This document shows, in pieces, positions 23,786 to 35,511 of a stretch of 64,000 nt of DNA (the stretch's first letter is position 1; every line of letters begins with the position of its first letter). Source of the stretch: Mercurialis annua (lineage: Eukaryota > Streptophyta > Magnoliopsida > Malpighiales > Euphorbiaceae); contig NC_065575.1 of assembly GCF_937616625.2 (NCBI RefSeq), forward strand, positions 6,641,501 to 6,705,500, given 5' to 3'. Made by a program: the position numbers and the translations under genes. The notes below the pieces were generated by a model. That model was not told where the DNA came from, made no database searches, and saw only the letters and a list, made by a program, of their open reading frames with translations.

Positions 23786-24065
23786 CTCCTTCCGTCCCAA
23801 CAGAGTTGTACACTTTGAAAAAAAAAATTGTCCTAAGACTCTTATCCACTTTCAAAAAATAACTAACTTTTACCCTCAATATATTTATATTATCCCTATT
23901 TAAAATTCACTAACGAGTAAATTAAAGTAAATTGCATGTGGACCCTATATTAAATAGGGGTATGACAAGAAAACTAATTTTTTTTTTATAAAACCTATAA
24001 ATAATGATTGTTTTTTTAAACTATATGATAAAGGTAAAGTTGACAACTCTATTGGATGAAGGGAG
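23786..24065. mobile_element. Stowaway-type MITE
   Basis: The termini are CTCCTTCCGTCCCAACAGAG and its approximate complement ending GATGAAGGGAG, bounded by TA on both sides. 280 bp, non-coding. Confidence 0.85.
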
Positions 24066-24969
24066 TATAAATTAATTATTTAAAGTCTAATCTATCATAG
24101 AAAAAAGCATTTGCTTTTGAAGATTATATAAAGTTGTGTTGCTCAGTGGACAAGATGGTATTGGTGGAAACTTTGTCAATGCCAACATAACAATATTGGA
24201 TGGTAATTGTTTTCTAATTTGTCAAGCTAAATGTCCCATAAAAAGATGCTAGTTATAATGGGAATGTCTAACCTCTAATCCAAATATGCTCCCTTTTTCA
24301 AGTATAATAAGATGGGTGGTTTAAAATTAAAGTCCAATTCAATGGTTGATATATTATCATGTTATTGGTAAATTAAAAAACTTAAACATATAATTATCTC
24401 ATTTTACTTTCATCATAAATAATCTATAGCTATATAATTTTTAAAATCATTATTGTACTTTTAATTTAAAATTACTATTGTACTTTTAAAAGAAACTCTA
24501 GAAACGTTAGCCTAGCCAGCTTACCATATTTGGTTAATTCATTAATGATCAAATAATATTGTTTCATTACACAGTGTATATAATTTTTTGAAGAGAAAAA
24601 AATAAAGGAAACACTAGATAGACAATATTTTTTAGTAGACTTCTCTCTGAATGTACCGGCCTACCTTTTGTTAACTGAATTTTATAACAATGTTTAATTA
24701 TCTTATGCAGCAATAGAAAACAACAATAAAACACATAAAATGTATTCTAAAATAGATAAATAGATAAGTTATTTATAGCAGTACAATTATATATTTTGAT
24801 ATTAAAATATATAAAATATATTCTATAACAGATGATGCCAGAGTTTGTGATGGAAGATGTCTCAGAATAAGAGAATAAACTCTTACGTTGGTGGACTTTG
24901 TTCATTTTTTGCTGCAAAATTTAGAATATTTTATAAAACTAAATTTTTTTCCTTATCTGAGTTTTTCAT
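24066..24969. other. Intergenic AT-rich DNA
   Basis: No ORF, repeat array or TE end that I can support. Confidence 0.5.
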
Positions 24970-26602
24970 GTATTGAAGGTTTTTAATACATGTCTGCTTC
25001 TAAGGCTTCAAAAATTTCTAATTTGTGTCTCTAAAAAAATTAATCCCAATTTTATATTTGAACCCACAAAATTGAGATGCATTCCAAATATCCAAATGCG
25101 GAATGCAATTGAGTAATGCGGAACACCTTAATTATGCCATTAAGGCATAATTAAAGGCATTCCCTGCCACAATATGGCACGGAACAAATGCTCACTAAAT
25201 GAGCATTTATTCCCTGTCATATGATGACAGGGAATCTTACCCAATGATTGGGCAACCAATCATTGGGTAAGATTAAAAAAAAAACTAAAATTATATTGAA
25301 ATTTAAAAATATTCAATTAATTATTATAATATTTAATTTTAAAATATATTAAAAAAAATTAATTCTTATCAATATATTTTAGTATTATTTGTTTTTATTA
25401 ATTTTAAATAAAATGAAATAATTAATTTTTAGTTCCGATTATAGAGAGTATGCGGAAAATTGAGATTATATATATATATATTATTTTTAATTCTTATCAA
25501 TTTTTAAATTTATCGATTTATCGATTTTGAGAAAATTGAGATTAATTATTAATTCCGCATGCGGAAAATTAATTGAGATTATTTCATTTTATTTAAAATT
25601 GATAATAATTGAAATTAATTTTAATTATTTTATTTAATATGAGGTTTGTTTTATAATAGTTTTTATTACGATAATTTATAAGAACAATTACTCCCTCCGT
25701 TTTTAGTTGTCCATTTAGCCAAAATTGTATATACCAAGATAGTGCTTTTTTGTCTTAATTTATAAGGAGAAATACTAATATTTTCATTTCATTTAAAATG
25801 AATAAAAGCAATGAATACTTAATTTTTATCAATATATTTTAAAACTGAATACTAGAATGAAATAATTAATTTTATATTTTTATCAATTTTAAAATTATAA
25901 TCTCAATTCCGGGTACGGAAAGCATGCAAAAAATAATAATTTTTATTTCATTAAAAATTAATTAATTATTTATTAATTTTAAATGAAATGAAATAATCTC
26001 AATTTTCCGCATGCGGAATTAAAAACTAATCTCAATTTTTCAAAAATTGATAACTTCAAAAATTGATAAGAATTAAAAATAATGTATATACAATAATTTC
26101 AATTTTCACATGCTCTCCGTAACCAGAACTAAAAGTTAATTATTTTATTTCATTTAAAATTAATAAAAATAAAAAATATTAAAATTAAAACTGATAAAAA
26201 ATTAATTTTTATCAATATATTTTAAAATTAAATATTATAATAATTAATTGAATATTTCTAATTAATATATGTCTAATTAACTTTTAAATTTATTTTTTTT
26301 TAATTTTATCCAATGATTGTTTGCCTAATGATTGGGTGAGATTTCCTGTCATTATATGACCGGGAATAAATGCTCATTTAGTGAGCATTTTGTTCCTTGC
26401 CATATGATGGCAGAGAATGCCCTTAATTGTGTCATTATATCTTAATGTCATAATTAAGGCGTTCTTACACACTTGGGTATTGCGGAACGCATTCCAATTT
26501 TATGGGCTTAGACATAAAATTGGGATTAATTTTTAAAAAAATATAAACTAGGAATTTTTAAAACTGTAGAGACACACATATAATAAAAATCTTGTATTGA
26601 AA
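24970..26602. mobile_element. Large foldback element, arms of about 700-800 bp
   Basis: The left arm and the reverse complement of the right arm share a long ordered series: gtctct, aattaatcccaatttta, ggaatgc, ccttaattatg, aatgctcactaaatgagcattt, cccaatgattgg. The left part also contains short nested palindromes. Low-complexity AT-rich sequence fills the middle, and a truncated Stowaway is inserted there. No transposase is present. Superfamily not assigned, because no TSD was confirmed. Confidence 0.8.
25691..25790 (+). mobile_element. Truncated Stowaway-type MITE
   Basis: ACTCCCTCCGTTTTTAGTTG and the next ~90 bp closely match the left end of the MITE at 10820 (tataccaagatagtgctt, gtcttaatttataa). 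The right half and the closing TIR are missing. Confidence 0.8.
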
Positions 26603-27148
26603 TGTCTTTTTATCTTTTTATTATATATTTAATTAATTTTGTATTAAACAAACAGAAATAATCTTAATTATATTACATATAAAGAGACACAAAGCCATGT
26701 TGAATGCATTTTACTTTTATCACTCAAATTGATGCGTTTTGATTAGTAATTAAACAAAAAAACTAAACTGAGTATGATTTATTTTTGTTTTATTATATTA
26801 ATTTTGTGTGACATACACTATTTTTATTTACTTCATTTCTGTTTGAGTACTGGCAAGATAATGCTTTTTTTAAAAGAGACTTTTATTTTTTTTGTTCTGT
26901 TTATGTATATGTCTTAGTTGATAAATTAACGTTAAATTATGTGTCACAACCGATAATTAAATTTTGAAGTTAAAATTTAACTTTCATTTAACAATTAACT
27001 CATGTTATATATTTCTTAGTTTAATTTAATTTTTGCTCAATTTATCATATATTTTATTAAGATATCTTGCATTTATTGATTGAAAATTGGAAATCTATAT
27101 CAAGATTGTTACATCAATCAACTTCTAGATATATTAGAGACTTTGATC
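26603..27148. other. Intergenic AT-rich DNA
   Basis: No gene supported. A short open stretch from 27067 has no recognisable similarity. Confidence 0.45.
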
Positions 27149-27601
27149 CAGTAGCGGAGTTAGGAGTTGAAGTTAATTGGGGCGAGATTGTCCAACAAAT
27201 TTTCTTTTCATACTTTCGCCAAAACGAAGCTAAAACGACGCCGTTTTGACTTAAACTAAAACAACGTCTTTTTAACGTTAGCACTACGATTAACTGCAGA
27301 GTCGTATGAATTAAAAACTATAAAATTAGATGGGAGGATTGGGTTGAAAAAATGTAGAAAATTAATTAAAAAAATAATAAAAACTTAATAATTTGATTTA
27401 ATTGTTAGTTGGTTGGAAAATTAATTAGTTGGTTTTGTAATTGAAATTTAATTCTCTTGGAGAAAAATGATGGGTTTCTTTAATTATAAGAGAGCAAATG
27501 AGCTTACAAATATATAAGGTCATTTAGTCCATTTTTTTAAGTTTAACTGGGGCGGCCGCCGCAGCTCGCCCCATTTTGGATTTGCCCCCTACTCTATACT
27601 A
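27149..27601. mobile_element. Possible decayed hAT-like element
   Basis: The left end, cagtagcggagttagg...ggggcgag, resembles the CAGTGGCGGAG-type ends of plant hAT elements. The right end carries the complementary ctcgcccc...gccccctactc. The ends are diverged and no 8-bp TSD was found. A GC-rich ggcggccgccgc palindrome lies near the right end. Confidence 0.35.
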
Positions 27602-27888
27602 GGTAATAATAAACTTAACTTGTGTCATTTTTTTATTTTTGGTGTTTCTAATATGATTATATGTTTTATCATAATAGATGACCTTATACTCAGTATTCAC
27701 TCCTTCTCTGATTGAGTTAGAAAAATAAATTATTATATCAAAATTGCAGTTGCTAAACACATTAGATTCTCGTGTAAATTGTAAGGTAAACTTGAATTTT
27801 ATTTTTATTAAATTCTATCTGGTCCAATATTGCTAGTTGATGTCATTTATTTCCTTTAACAATACTTTCTTTCCTTAAAACCGTTAAT

Positions 27889-28765
27889 GGAGCAACTGCA
27901 TTCTGAAAACAATATCGAAAGGCCCATTATTGGATTAAAAGGGCAAATCAAGAAGTGGGATGTCGAAAAGTGTAGAAAACTCAACGAGCATTGGCATATC
28001 CCTGCAAATGCTATCTTATACATTGGTGGTGACATTCCTAATAATGCAGAGATGGTTCACAAGATTGAAGTATGTTAAAAAAAATATATTACGTACAAGT
28101 TTTTTTCTTCCTATTTTATAGTGTTTTTAAAAGAGAGAAAAAACTATGTGTTATATATGTTGCAGTCTGTCTTTGCATATCAGGGTAGCAATTTGAAAAG
28201 AGAAAGGGATGCAACTCGTCTACCTGTGCAGCATAACTGGTCACTCCCAGAGAGTAAATCACCACACAAATTTCAACATTAATTGCTTAACAATTTCAAA
28301 TTAACAATGTCATGGAAGGTAAAAGTCATCCTAAATATTTTTTCTATCTCTATTTTAGTAATCTTATATTTGAGATTTTGGTTTATATTAATTCATTTAT
28401 TTCAATTTTGGCTCAACAAAATTTTATTACAGACTCCGGTGAACAAGTTACACACATTTGGTGACTTGGTTAATTATTTGAGCAAACAGTTCTTTATAAA
28501 TGCGTTTCAGCTTCCCATTGAAAAACATAAGATTTATTTTTTAACGCATACAGTTTCAAGTGTTTGTTATCAATAATTTATTTGTCATCAATAGTGCATT
28601 GAAGTTTTTGGTTAATTGTGCAAATTTTAGGGTTTAAATCGAGTAGACACCTCGATTGAATTTTCACATGAAGATCATTTCGATACGGGTTGCAATGTGA
28701 TAACTCTTATTGTAACTGCTAAGCCTAAGAATTGGCAGGGTGAAATTAAAATTGTTGTTCAAAAG
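27889..28765 (+). pseudogene. Stromal processing peptidase-like (M16 metallopeptidase) fragment
   Basis: Four exon remnants keep splice borders: to 28069, 28166-28318, 28433 to about 28560, and 28631-28765. In order they encode LHSENN, QIKKWDVEKCRKLNEHWHIP, ANAILYIGGDIP, HNWSLPES, TPVNKLHTFGDL, EFSHEDHFDTGCNVITLIVTA and KPKNWQ. These match an internal stretch of the chloroplast stromal processing peptidase, which removes transit peptides in plastids. The zinc-binding HxxEH region, which lies upstream in the family, is absent, and an in-frame TAA sits at 28280-28282 within the second exon. Intron retention points to a genomic duplication, not a retrocopy. Confidence 0.85.
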
Positions 28766-29429
28766 GTTTGTGAATTTTTTTTCTTCTTTATTTAGTATTC
28801 TCTATGGCCTGATACTGATAGGATTCCTTAATAGTATCTATAGAGAATAACAAAAATATCAAAAATTAGCTTTCATTTTCACACTTTATAAAAAAATTGA
28901 CTTTTATTTCATCAGCACCATTTTTTCAAAAAATAAAAAATTATCAACACCATGTGCGCTAATGTTAGCGTATGATGTTGATATCAACGCGCGTCAGCAA
29001 ATGCACTTGGTGCACCTGCTCACTTACGGATTGACACACGCATGACTTAATTCATTTTTTTTGTTTTTCTAAAAAATATCAAAAATAATTTATTTTAATT
29101 TTAAATATTAATTTTAATTTTAATTTTAAAAAATAAGAAAAGAAAAAATTACATAAATGATGAAATTTTAAAAAATCTAATTTTATGAATTATTTGTCGG
29201 ATACATTATTGATATAATACAGAACACGGGGCTGATGCATAAATAATATATATCACGTATAAATTATGGATCAGAAATGCATCTATTAAGAATATTTTAA
29301 AATTTATATATTATGAATAAATTATATATCAACGATATATCTATTTAAGAACATTTAAAAAAAATATCAGCGATGTATCTATTAAGTACATTCAAAATAA
29401 ACATGTTTGCTGATGGTATAGATCCGAGT
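28766..29429. other. Intergenic AT-rich DNA
   Basis: This begins at the intron donor of the last peptidase remnant. It holds diverged copies of aataatatat/ttatatatcaacgatatatctattaag motifs (about 29180-29400). No gene. Confidence 0.5.
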
Positions 29430-29640
29430 TTAGTTTTTTTAGTTTGCCTAAGTATTTTGAAGCAATGTCTTATGCAGAAATGGTTTTGAAAAAAAAGAAT
29501 AGTGCACTTTGCATTGTAAGAGCAAGTATGCTTTTAAAAGTTGATAGATAACATGTAGCTGATTTTTTGTCATGATATTTTTATTTCCTATAACAAATGA
29601 TTATGAAACTTGGATGATAAGTTAAAGTGTTTCTTTCATA
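29430..29640 (+). repeat. Paralogous copy of the 11.4-11.9 kb region, without the MITE
   Basis: The segment tttgaagcaatgtct-atgcag through gaatagtgca, gcaagtatg, ttttatttcct and aaatgattatgaaacttggatgat repeats the sequence around the MITE at 11464-11801. It lacks the MITE, carrying one copy of a site like the MITE's TSD (gcattgtaag). Non-coding. Confidence 0.85.
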
Positions 29641-29675
29641 TGTATAATACATCGTATATGTCTATGAAGAAATTT

Positions 29676-29965
29676 GGTGTTAATTGCAAATTAAATCACG
29701 AACTTTATTCTAATTTACAATTACAACACTAACTTTGAAACTTGGCAATGTCAGTAACCAACTTTCATTTTTTGGCAAATTGATAAACCGACCAATCATG
29801 CAACGACACATGGCGGTATATTACAATGTCCACGTCAGTGTTTTTTTAGATCAGTGTACCAATTTGCCAAAAAATGAAAATTAGTTACTAACATTGCCAA
29901 GTTTTAAAGTTCGTGTTGTAATTGCAAATTAAGGCAAAGTTCGTGATTTAATTTGCAGTTAACCC
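29676..29965. mobile_element. Foldback MULE-MITE, GGGTTAA(C)TGCAAATT family
   Basis: The arms pair from ggtgttaattgcaaatt to aatttgcagttaaccc, including acttggcaatgt and acattgccaagt. The flanking 9-mers (aagaaattt, aaaaaaaat) match only in part. Related to the element at 59223-59723. Confidence 0.75.
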
Positions 29966-32710
29966 AAAAAAATTCTTAATCTATCTTTTGAAACGTTAAG
30001 GTGCCCCTAATTTGGTTTTTATTGGTCATCATTCTTTAAGTTTTCGGATTGAAAGTTTTTTGTTGTTGCTTCAATGAAATGAATGCAATCATTTTATCAT
30101 TACTTGTTTTGGGCTTCTGTAATGTTTTTAAGAAGTGTGTTATATGGCAAGTATATTGACTAGCCTTAGCAATTGCATGTTGAGTTGGATGATTTGTTTA
30201 TGTTTGATGTGTTGTATATGGTTGAATTATTTATGCTTCTATTGGTTGAATTGGTTGAGATTCTTAAGATTATTGTATTCTTCTATTATCTAAAGGTGTT
30301 CTCATTATAATCTATCTACGTAGCCTGTTGCGGAAGATGGAAACAAATGTGTTAGCGGACCACGGGCAACAGCTGCTGCAGTTAGAAGAGGTACTAGAGG
30401 ACTTATATCATCGCAGCAAGGATCCACAACCGACCAAGTTTCTCAAGCACCCAAATCATCGCAGCAAGGATCGACAACCAACTGAATTCCCGAGCACCAA
30501 CCTATGTCATATTCAAGTCAATCGCTTCACAAGATTCCACACCAAGAGTGGAGAAACTGCCAGTTAGAAAGGGAAAGCGAAAGATAGACTAATGACTCAG
30601 TGTTTGAAAATTCATTAATTTTTGGTATAAAAAAGGTGTTAGTGAAAACACTTTTTTTTTGCTTCGATATGTGAGAAGGAATAGGAATATAAGAGGATTT
30701 AGTATATAAACCTTTTATTTTTTACTTCAACTCATGAAGCACTTAACATACAAAAGGTGTTAGTTAAACCTTTAAGTGTTTTGACTTCAAAATGTTATGA
30801 AGCATTATGTATAGCAAAAATGGTACGTAAACTTTGCTTTTTTGATTTCACTAGGATGTGAATGTGAAACATTATGTACAACTAAGGTGTTTGTATAAAC
30901 CTAGTTTTTTTTGGCTTCATTAGGATGTCAATGTGAAGCATTATGTATATTAGTGTACCTAGCCTTTTTGGTATTCAATTAACATTTATATATAGTTGTT
31001 CGTTAGTTGTCAAAATGTTCATCAAAATAGCATACATTCTTGCAAGGATAACATTTTCTTTAACATTCTTGAAAACTTATATTGTACATTTGTTTTCCTT
31101 CTTTAACATTCCTTTTTGATGTAGAATAAAGGATTTATAATTTTTTTGTACATATAAGTAAGCCTCAAACTTTTGAGAGATAGTCGTTGATTGAATTAAA
31201 ATTGTTGAGGAGGTTTTCTCCTTTATTTTCCCGAACTCGGTGTTATTCGTCTCATAATTCCATAAATCAATAAAAATATCAAAATGAGCAAATCAGGGGA
31301 TTTATTTTAAATACAAAATGAGCCCCATTAGGTAATGCTCTAGCGATTTTCCATTTTTCCCTTGACTTTCTAATGCATCCCGGTGACATTTTTGAGTCTA
31401 CACATTTACCAGTGAATATTAGAAAGCGCATATAAGAAATCAGTTATGTATACAAAGTATTACCAAATAATCAATCCAGATAAAGCCCTAATCCACAATT
31501 TTTCTAATGGATAAACTATAACATGAATCACAATTCACAAATTTGTCTAACATTACAGATCCAGACCATGTGTCAACAGTACCATCGCAATACAGATCTA
31601 ATCGGGATTCTAAGGTCGTCATCTCAAATCGCTCCTGATATATCTAAAGTTGTCCCCTAGAACTTATAATTTCACACTGTTGATCGCAGACTTAATCAAA
31701 TATCAGTACTGGTGATCATGTAATTATATTTACATTCAATAGGAAACATGTTTTAATTGATCTTTATTGGTTTAATTTCATACTAGTGTGATTTATCTTT
31801 TAAAACAGTTTAAATATAAACATTCAAAAATAAAAAAGTAAACTCACAGTACCGATATTCTCCAAAACATATGCTTCTAGCAGCCCGTTAGTCAAACACC
31901 TTGGTCCGCTGACTCGGCGGATCGACGACTCGTCGAATCTAGTTGGGATTCAAACATAAAAGTATAATTAGACATCGAATCCCTAACTTTAATCATATTA
32001 TATAAACTTATAGACTTTAAACAATCCCCGTCAAATAAACGTCTCTTTTATAATTTAGACTCATTCCCGATATAAATTTATAATCCTCTTTTCTTTACTT
32101 GACTTAGTCAAGTTATAACTTGATTAAAACATCGTACGTTTTAATAAACCAATCACCTTTTATTTTTATATCCGTTATAATCTTTCGAACGTCCTAAATC
32201 ACGTGTTTATAGTCTGTTTAAATCATTTTCGGATTGATCAGAACGAATTGGATCGAACCGAACTACCTTAGGGAGAAAGCCCAAAAATGTCCCCTCTGCT
32301 AACCTATTGTGCGTGCACACAGCCCTAGAATCCTCGGTTCCGGGCCTTCCCGACCTACTTCTGACACTCGAATACATTCCGAACACCAAAACAACACTCA
32401 GACCAATTCAAATTCGCGATTAAAATGTTAAACTGATCGAATTCAATCGATTCGATACGATTAACATTATATATTTTATTATAAACCAAATTATATAACC
32501 GACTCCAAAAGAACGATTATTACCTCGTACATAGCGGACTATTGAAGAAATATGAGTTAGAATCGAGAAATCGGTCGAAAAATCCAAACTTTAGCTTCGT
32601 TATACTACTTCATTTCGTTTCAAATGAAATGAATATATGTTAAGTGACATTTTAGTCGTAGCTCAATCTCGCATTTTAATTCAAATTTTTAATTATCGTC
32701 CTAACAATTA
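29966..32710. other. Gene-poor stretch with an unrecognised ORF remnant
   Basis: 30328-30567 is a Gln/Ser/His-rich open stretch with a duplicated atcatcgcagcaaggat motif. It looks like the disordered tail of a decayed gene or transposon protein, unassigned. 30600-30960 holds about four degenerate ~65-bp units (aggtgtt-gt-aaacc, tgaagcattatgtata). From about 31200 the composition resembles retrotransposon LTR or leader DNA, and a small ORF on the minus strand at 32207-32389 is not convincing. Confidence 0.45.
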
Positions 32711-33658
32711 GGCTAATAATCACCCATGGCACCTCAACTTTAAGGGTACGGGCGCTAAACCCTCTGATGTTTAAAAACGGGCGCTAAACCCCCTGATCTT
32801 TGTGGCGGCGCTCACTAAACCCCTTTTGGACGAAATATGACTAAAATACCCCTGGCGCCGTTTTTCCTGGTCAACTGACTTTTTTTTCAAAAAAAAAAAT
32901 AGTGTTGCCACGTCAGCTGCTACGTCACCAAACTACCCTAAAAAATTAAAACACCCAAAACACCCCTAAAACACCCAACCCAATCAAATCAACCCAATAA
33001 CATCCAACCAAACCACTTTCACCCGAACCACCACCCCACCGCTCTCCGGCCACCACGTCCGACCACCGCCACGGACGAAACATTTTCCGGCCGGTCTGTT
33101 CTTCGTGAAAGAACAGATCCCAGGCCTGTTCTTCCACGAAGAACAGACCTTGGATCTCTTCTTCGTGGAAGAACAGATCCCGTCTGTTCTTCCACGAAGA
33201 ACAGACCCAGATGGGTCTGTTCTTCCACGATGACCGGAAAATTTTCCGGTCATTTCGGAGAAGATGACCGCAAAATTTTCCGGTCCGGCGGTGGCAGCGG
33301 CGGTTGCGGTGGTGGCGGTGGTTGGGTGGTGTTGGCGGTTGGGTTGGTTAATTAAATGGTTAAAAGTGGGTTGATTTGTTTTGTTTTTGTCTTTTCTAAA
33401 TTAAATTAGGGGTATTTTAGGTGTTTTATTTTTTTAGGATAGTTTGGTGACGTGGCAGCACTATTTATTTATTTTTTTTTTAAAAAAAAGTCAGTTGACT
33501 AAGAAAAACGGCGTCAGGGGTATTTTGGTCATATTTCGTCCAAAAGAGATTTAGTGAGCGCCGCCACAAAGATCAGGGGGTTTAGCGCCCGTTTTTAAAC
33601 ATCAGGGGGTTTAGCGCCCGTACCCTTAAAGTTGAGGTGCCATGGATGATTATTAGCC
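32711..33658. mobile_element. Non-autonomous MULE, 948 bp, perfect 9-bp TSD
   Basis: The long TIRs begin GGCTAATAATCA (left) and end TGATTATTAGCC (right), pairing over about 180 bp or more. They include cggcgctcactaaacccc and its complement. The TSD TAACAATTA is perfect at 32702-32710 and 33659-33667. The interior (about 33000-33340) is much more GC-rich than the surroundings. It carries internal repeats and a GGT/GGC-rich run. It may be captured host sequence (Pack-MULE), but I cannot identify a donor gene. Confidence 0.92.
33080..33240. repeat. Interlaced inverted/direct repeats of ctgttcttcNNNgaagaacag
   Basis: About five copies of a 20-24-bp near-palindrome (tctgttcttccacgaagaac type) follow each other in the MULE interior. 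All three minus-strand reading frames stay open across it because of the repeat, giving EEQTG- or GRTG-type repeat peptides. These ORFs are not evidence of a gene. Confidence 0.8.
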
Positions 33659-34075
33659 TAACAATTACAGAATCTAAATCCATATTTCATGAAAATTTAC
33701 CCAAAAATCCTATAAAATATAAAAACAATAAAAATATTTTTTTCTTTCATGAGACTTATATTTATTTTTTATAAATCTTTAAAATATTGGTCCCGCTCAT
33801 TCCTACTTAATTATTTAAATTTATATAGCAAATATTAATCTTGAAAATATTCTCTAGAGAATTATAAATATTTTATTTTAATTTTCTAAATTTTCTTTAG
33901 TCCCGGTCACACCATTTTTTAAAATTTAAATTTTAAAATCCTATAATTACGATACAATTTTAGGAACACTTATAAATTAAATTTGCACTTAAATTTAATG
34001 TACGTACTTCTGACTATTAAAATTATCGCATGTGACATATCCTAATCACTTAAATTTACGGGGAGTTACAATAAA

Positions 34076-34150
34076 CGCCGGACGGTAAACTGTTAGGACG
34101 TGGGTTCAAATTGCCTCACAAATGCTCCCCGTCTCTGATTATAAAAAAAA
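34076..34150 (+). mobile_element. tRNA-derived SINE-like fragment
   Basis: A box B-like gtgggttcaaatt is followed by ctcccc, gtctctgattat and an A-run. The same tail (tctctgattttaaaa) ends the element at 54729. It is too short to be complete. Confidence 0.45.
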
Positions 34151-35094
34151 GATTCGGATAGAGTTGGCGAATTGATAGTTATACATTAATAATTTGTTTA
34201 GTCATTTTCTCCTAAAATTGATTGATATCAATAATTAAATATTCCAATTTTGATACAAAAGGACACATAAGTCTCAATTGGAAATATAACAGAAGATAAT
34301 TGTAAAATAATCATTTAACTTAAGTCTCAGTCCAATTGAGTGTGTGCGAAACATAGCATGCATACACGTATAAGTGCCAAGTAAAATTTAAAAATAAAAT
34401 AAAGGACTTTTAATGAATATTTTGAATTATTATTATAGGATTTCACATAAAACTAGTTTAAAAATTATTACTTCTAACTAATCAATTTTTATAACATTCA
34501 TTTTGTTTAAAGCAATAATAATATTTAATTTTAAAATCAATTAATTTTTTTTAAATTGATAATACTTTTCTTAAATAATAATAATAAAAATTATAATAAG
34601 TTGGAAATTAATGAGTTTAACTAAGTAAAATTAAAAAAAATAAAATTTTGAACATTTTAAAAATAAAATTTTGAATATTTTTTTAAAAATAAAACTAAAT
34701 AGATTATGTATACATACTAAAAAACTAAATTTATATAAATTAAGAGTGTTTTAAATTAAAAGCTAAACTCATTTAAAAGTCTTCTTATTATTATTCTTTT
34801 ATTTCATTTAGTCTTAATAAAGTTTGGAACATAATACATGCGGAAAATATACTCCAACCAAAAAAGTTATAACGTAATACATGCGAGCCTTTAATAGTTT
34901 TTGAATAAATTATAGTTAAAATCATCTTTAAATTGGAGACATTTGATATTATTTTTAAATTTTAGAGTAACGAGAAGTATGGAAATTTTTTAAAATAAAA
35001 AATTAAACAAGAAATAAATGAAATAAAATCAAATAACAAGAGGACTTGAAGGAATTTAAATTAAATTGCATTACGTACTATAAGTGGGTACAAT

Positions 35095-35511
35095 TAGGAG
35101 TAAGTAGAAACCAAACCAAATTAAAAAACCAAATTAAATCGAACCAAAATTTATTATTCAGTGATAATTTAGAAAAGTTTAGAAGTTTGGTTAACAGTCC
35201 GGTTTAAAGATTGTAAAATAATAATAACCGAAAAACCGGCTGAACCAAACTTTTAAAGAATAAAAATAATTGTTTTGACTTTAAATCTATTATTTAAAGA
35301 ATTTTTTGTTATTTTATCTAAAATTTTAATTTTTTTTATTTACTTTAGAAATAAGTCCAAATCTAATTTTAAAACCAAAATCAAACTGTCCGAAGTCACC
35401 AAAAAAATTCGATATTTGGTTAAAAAATACAACTCGATTGAAAATTTAAAATATTTCAACACAGCTAATTTCGGTCGATTCAGAATCAGACCGACCGAAG
35501 CTCACCCCTAG
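35095..35511. mobile_element. hAT-type MITE, TAGGGGTGAGC family
   Basis: The left end ttaggagtaagtagaaacc and the right end ccgaccgaagctcacccctag are complementary with decay. The interior has the aaccaaacc/ggtttggtt composition typical of this plant MITE type. An 8-bp TSD is not clear here. Confidence 0.5.

Noticed and set aside
27067..27249. 60-residue ORF as an upstream exon of the SPP-like relic
   Set aside because: Its residues do not match the part of the peptidase expected there, and it runs into a probable TE end.
30328..30567. Gln/His-rich ORF as a gene
   Set aside because: No start context, domain or splice partners. Internal duplication suggests decayed disordered sequence, so it is described only within a region entry.
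32946..33253. Three overlapping minus-strand ORFs
   Set aside because: All three frames are open because of the internal tandem palindromes of a MULE. No domain.
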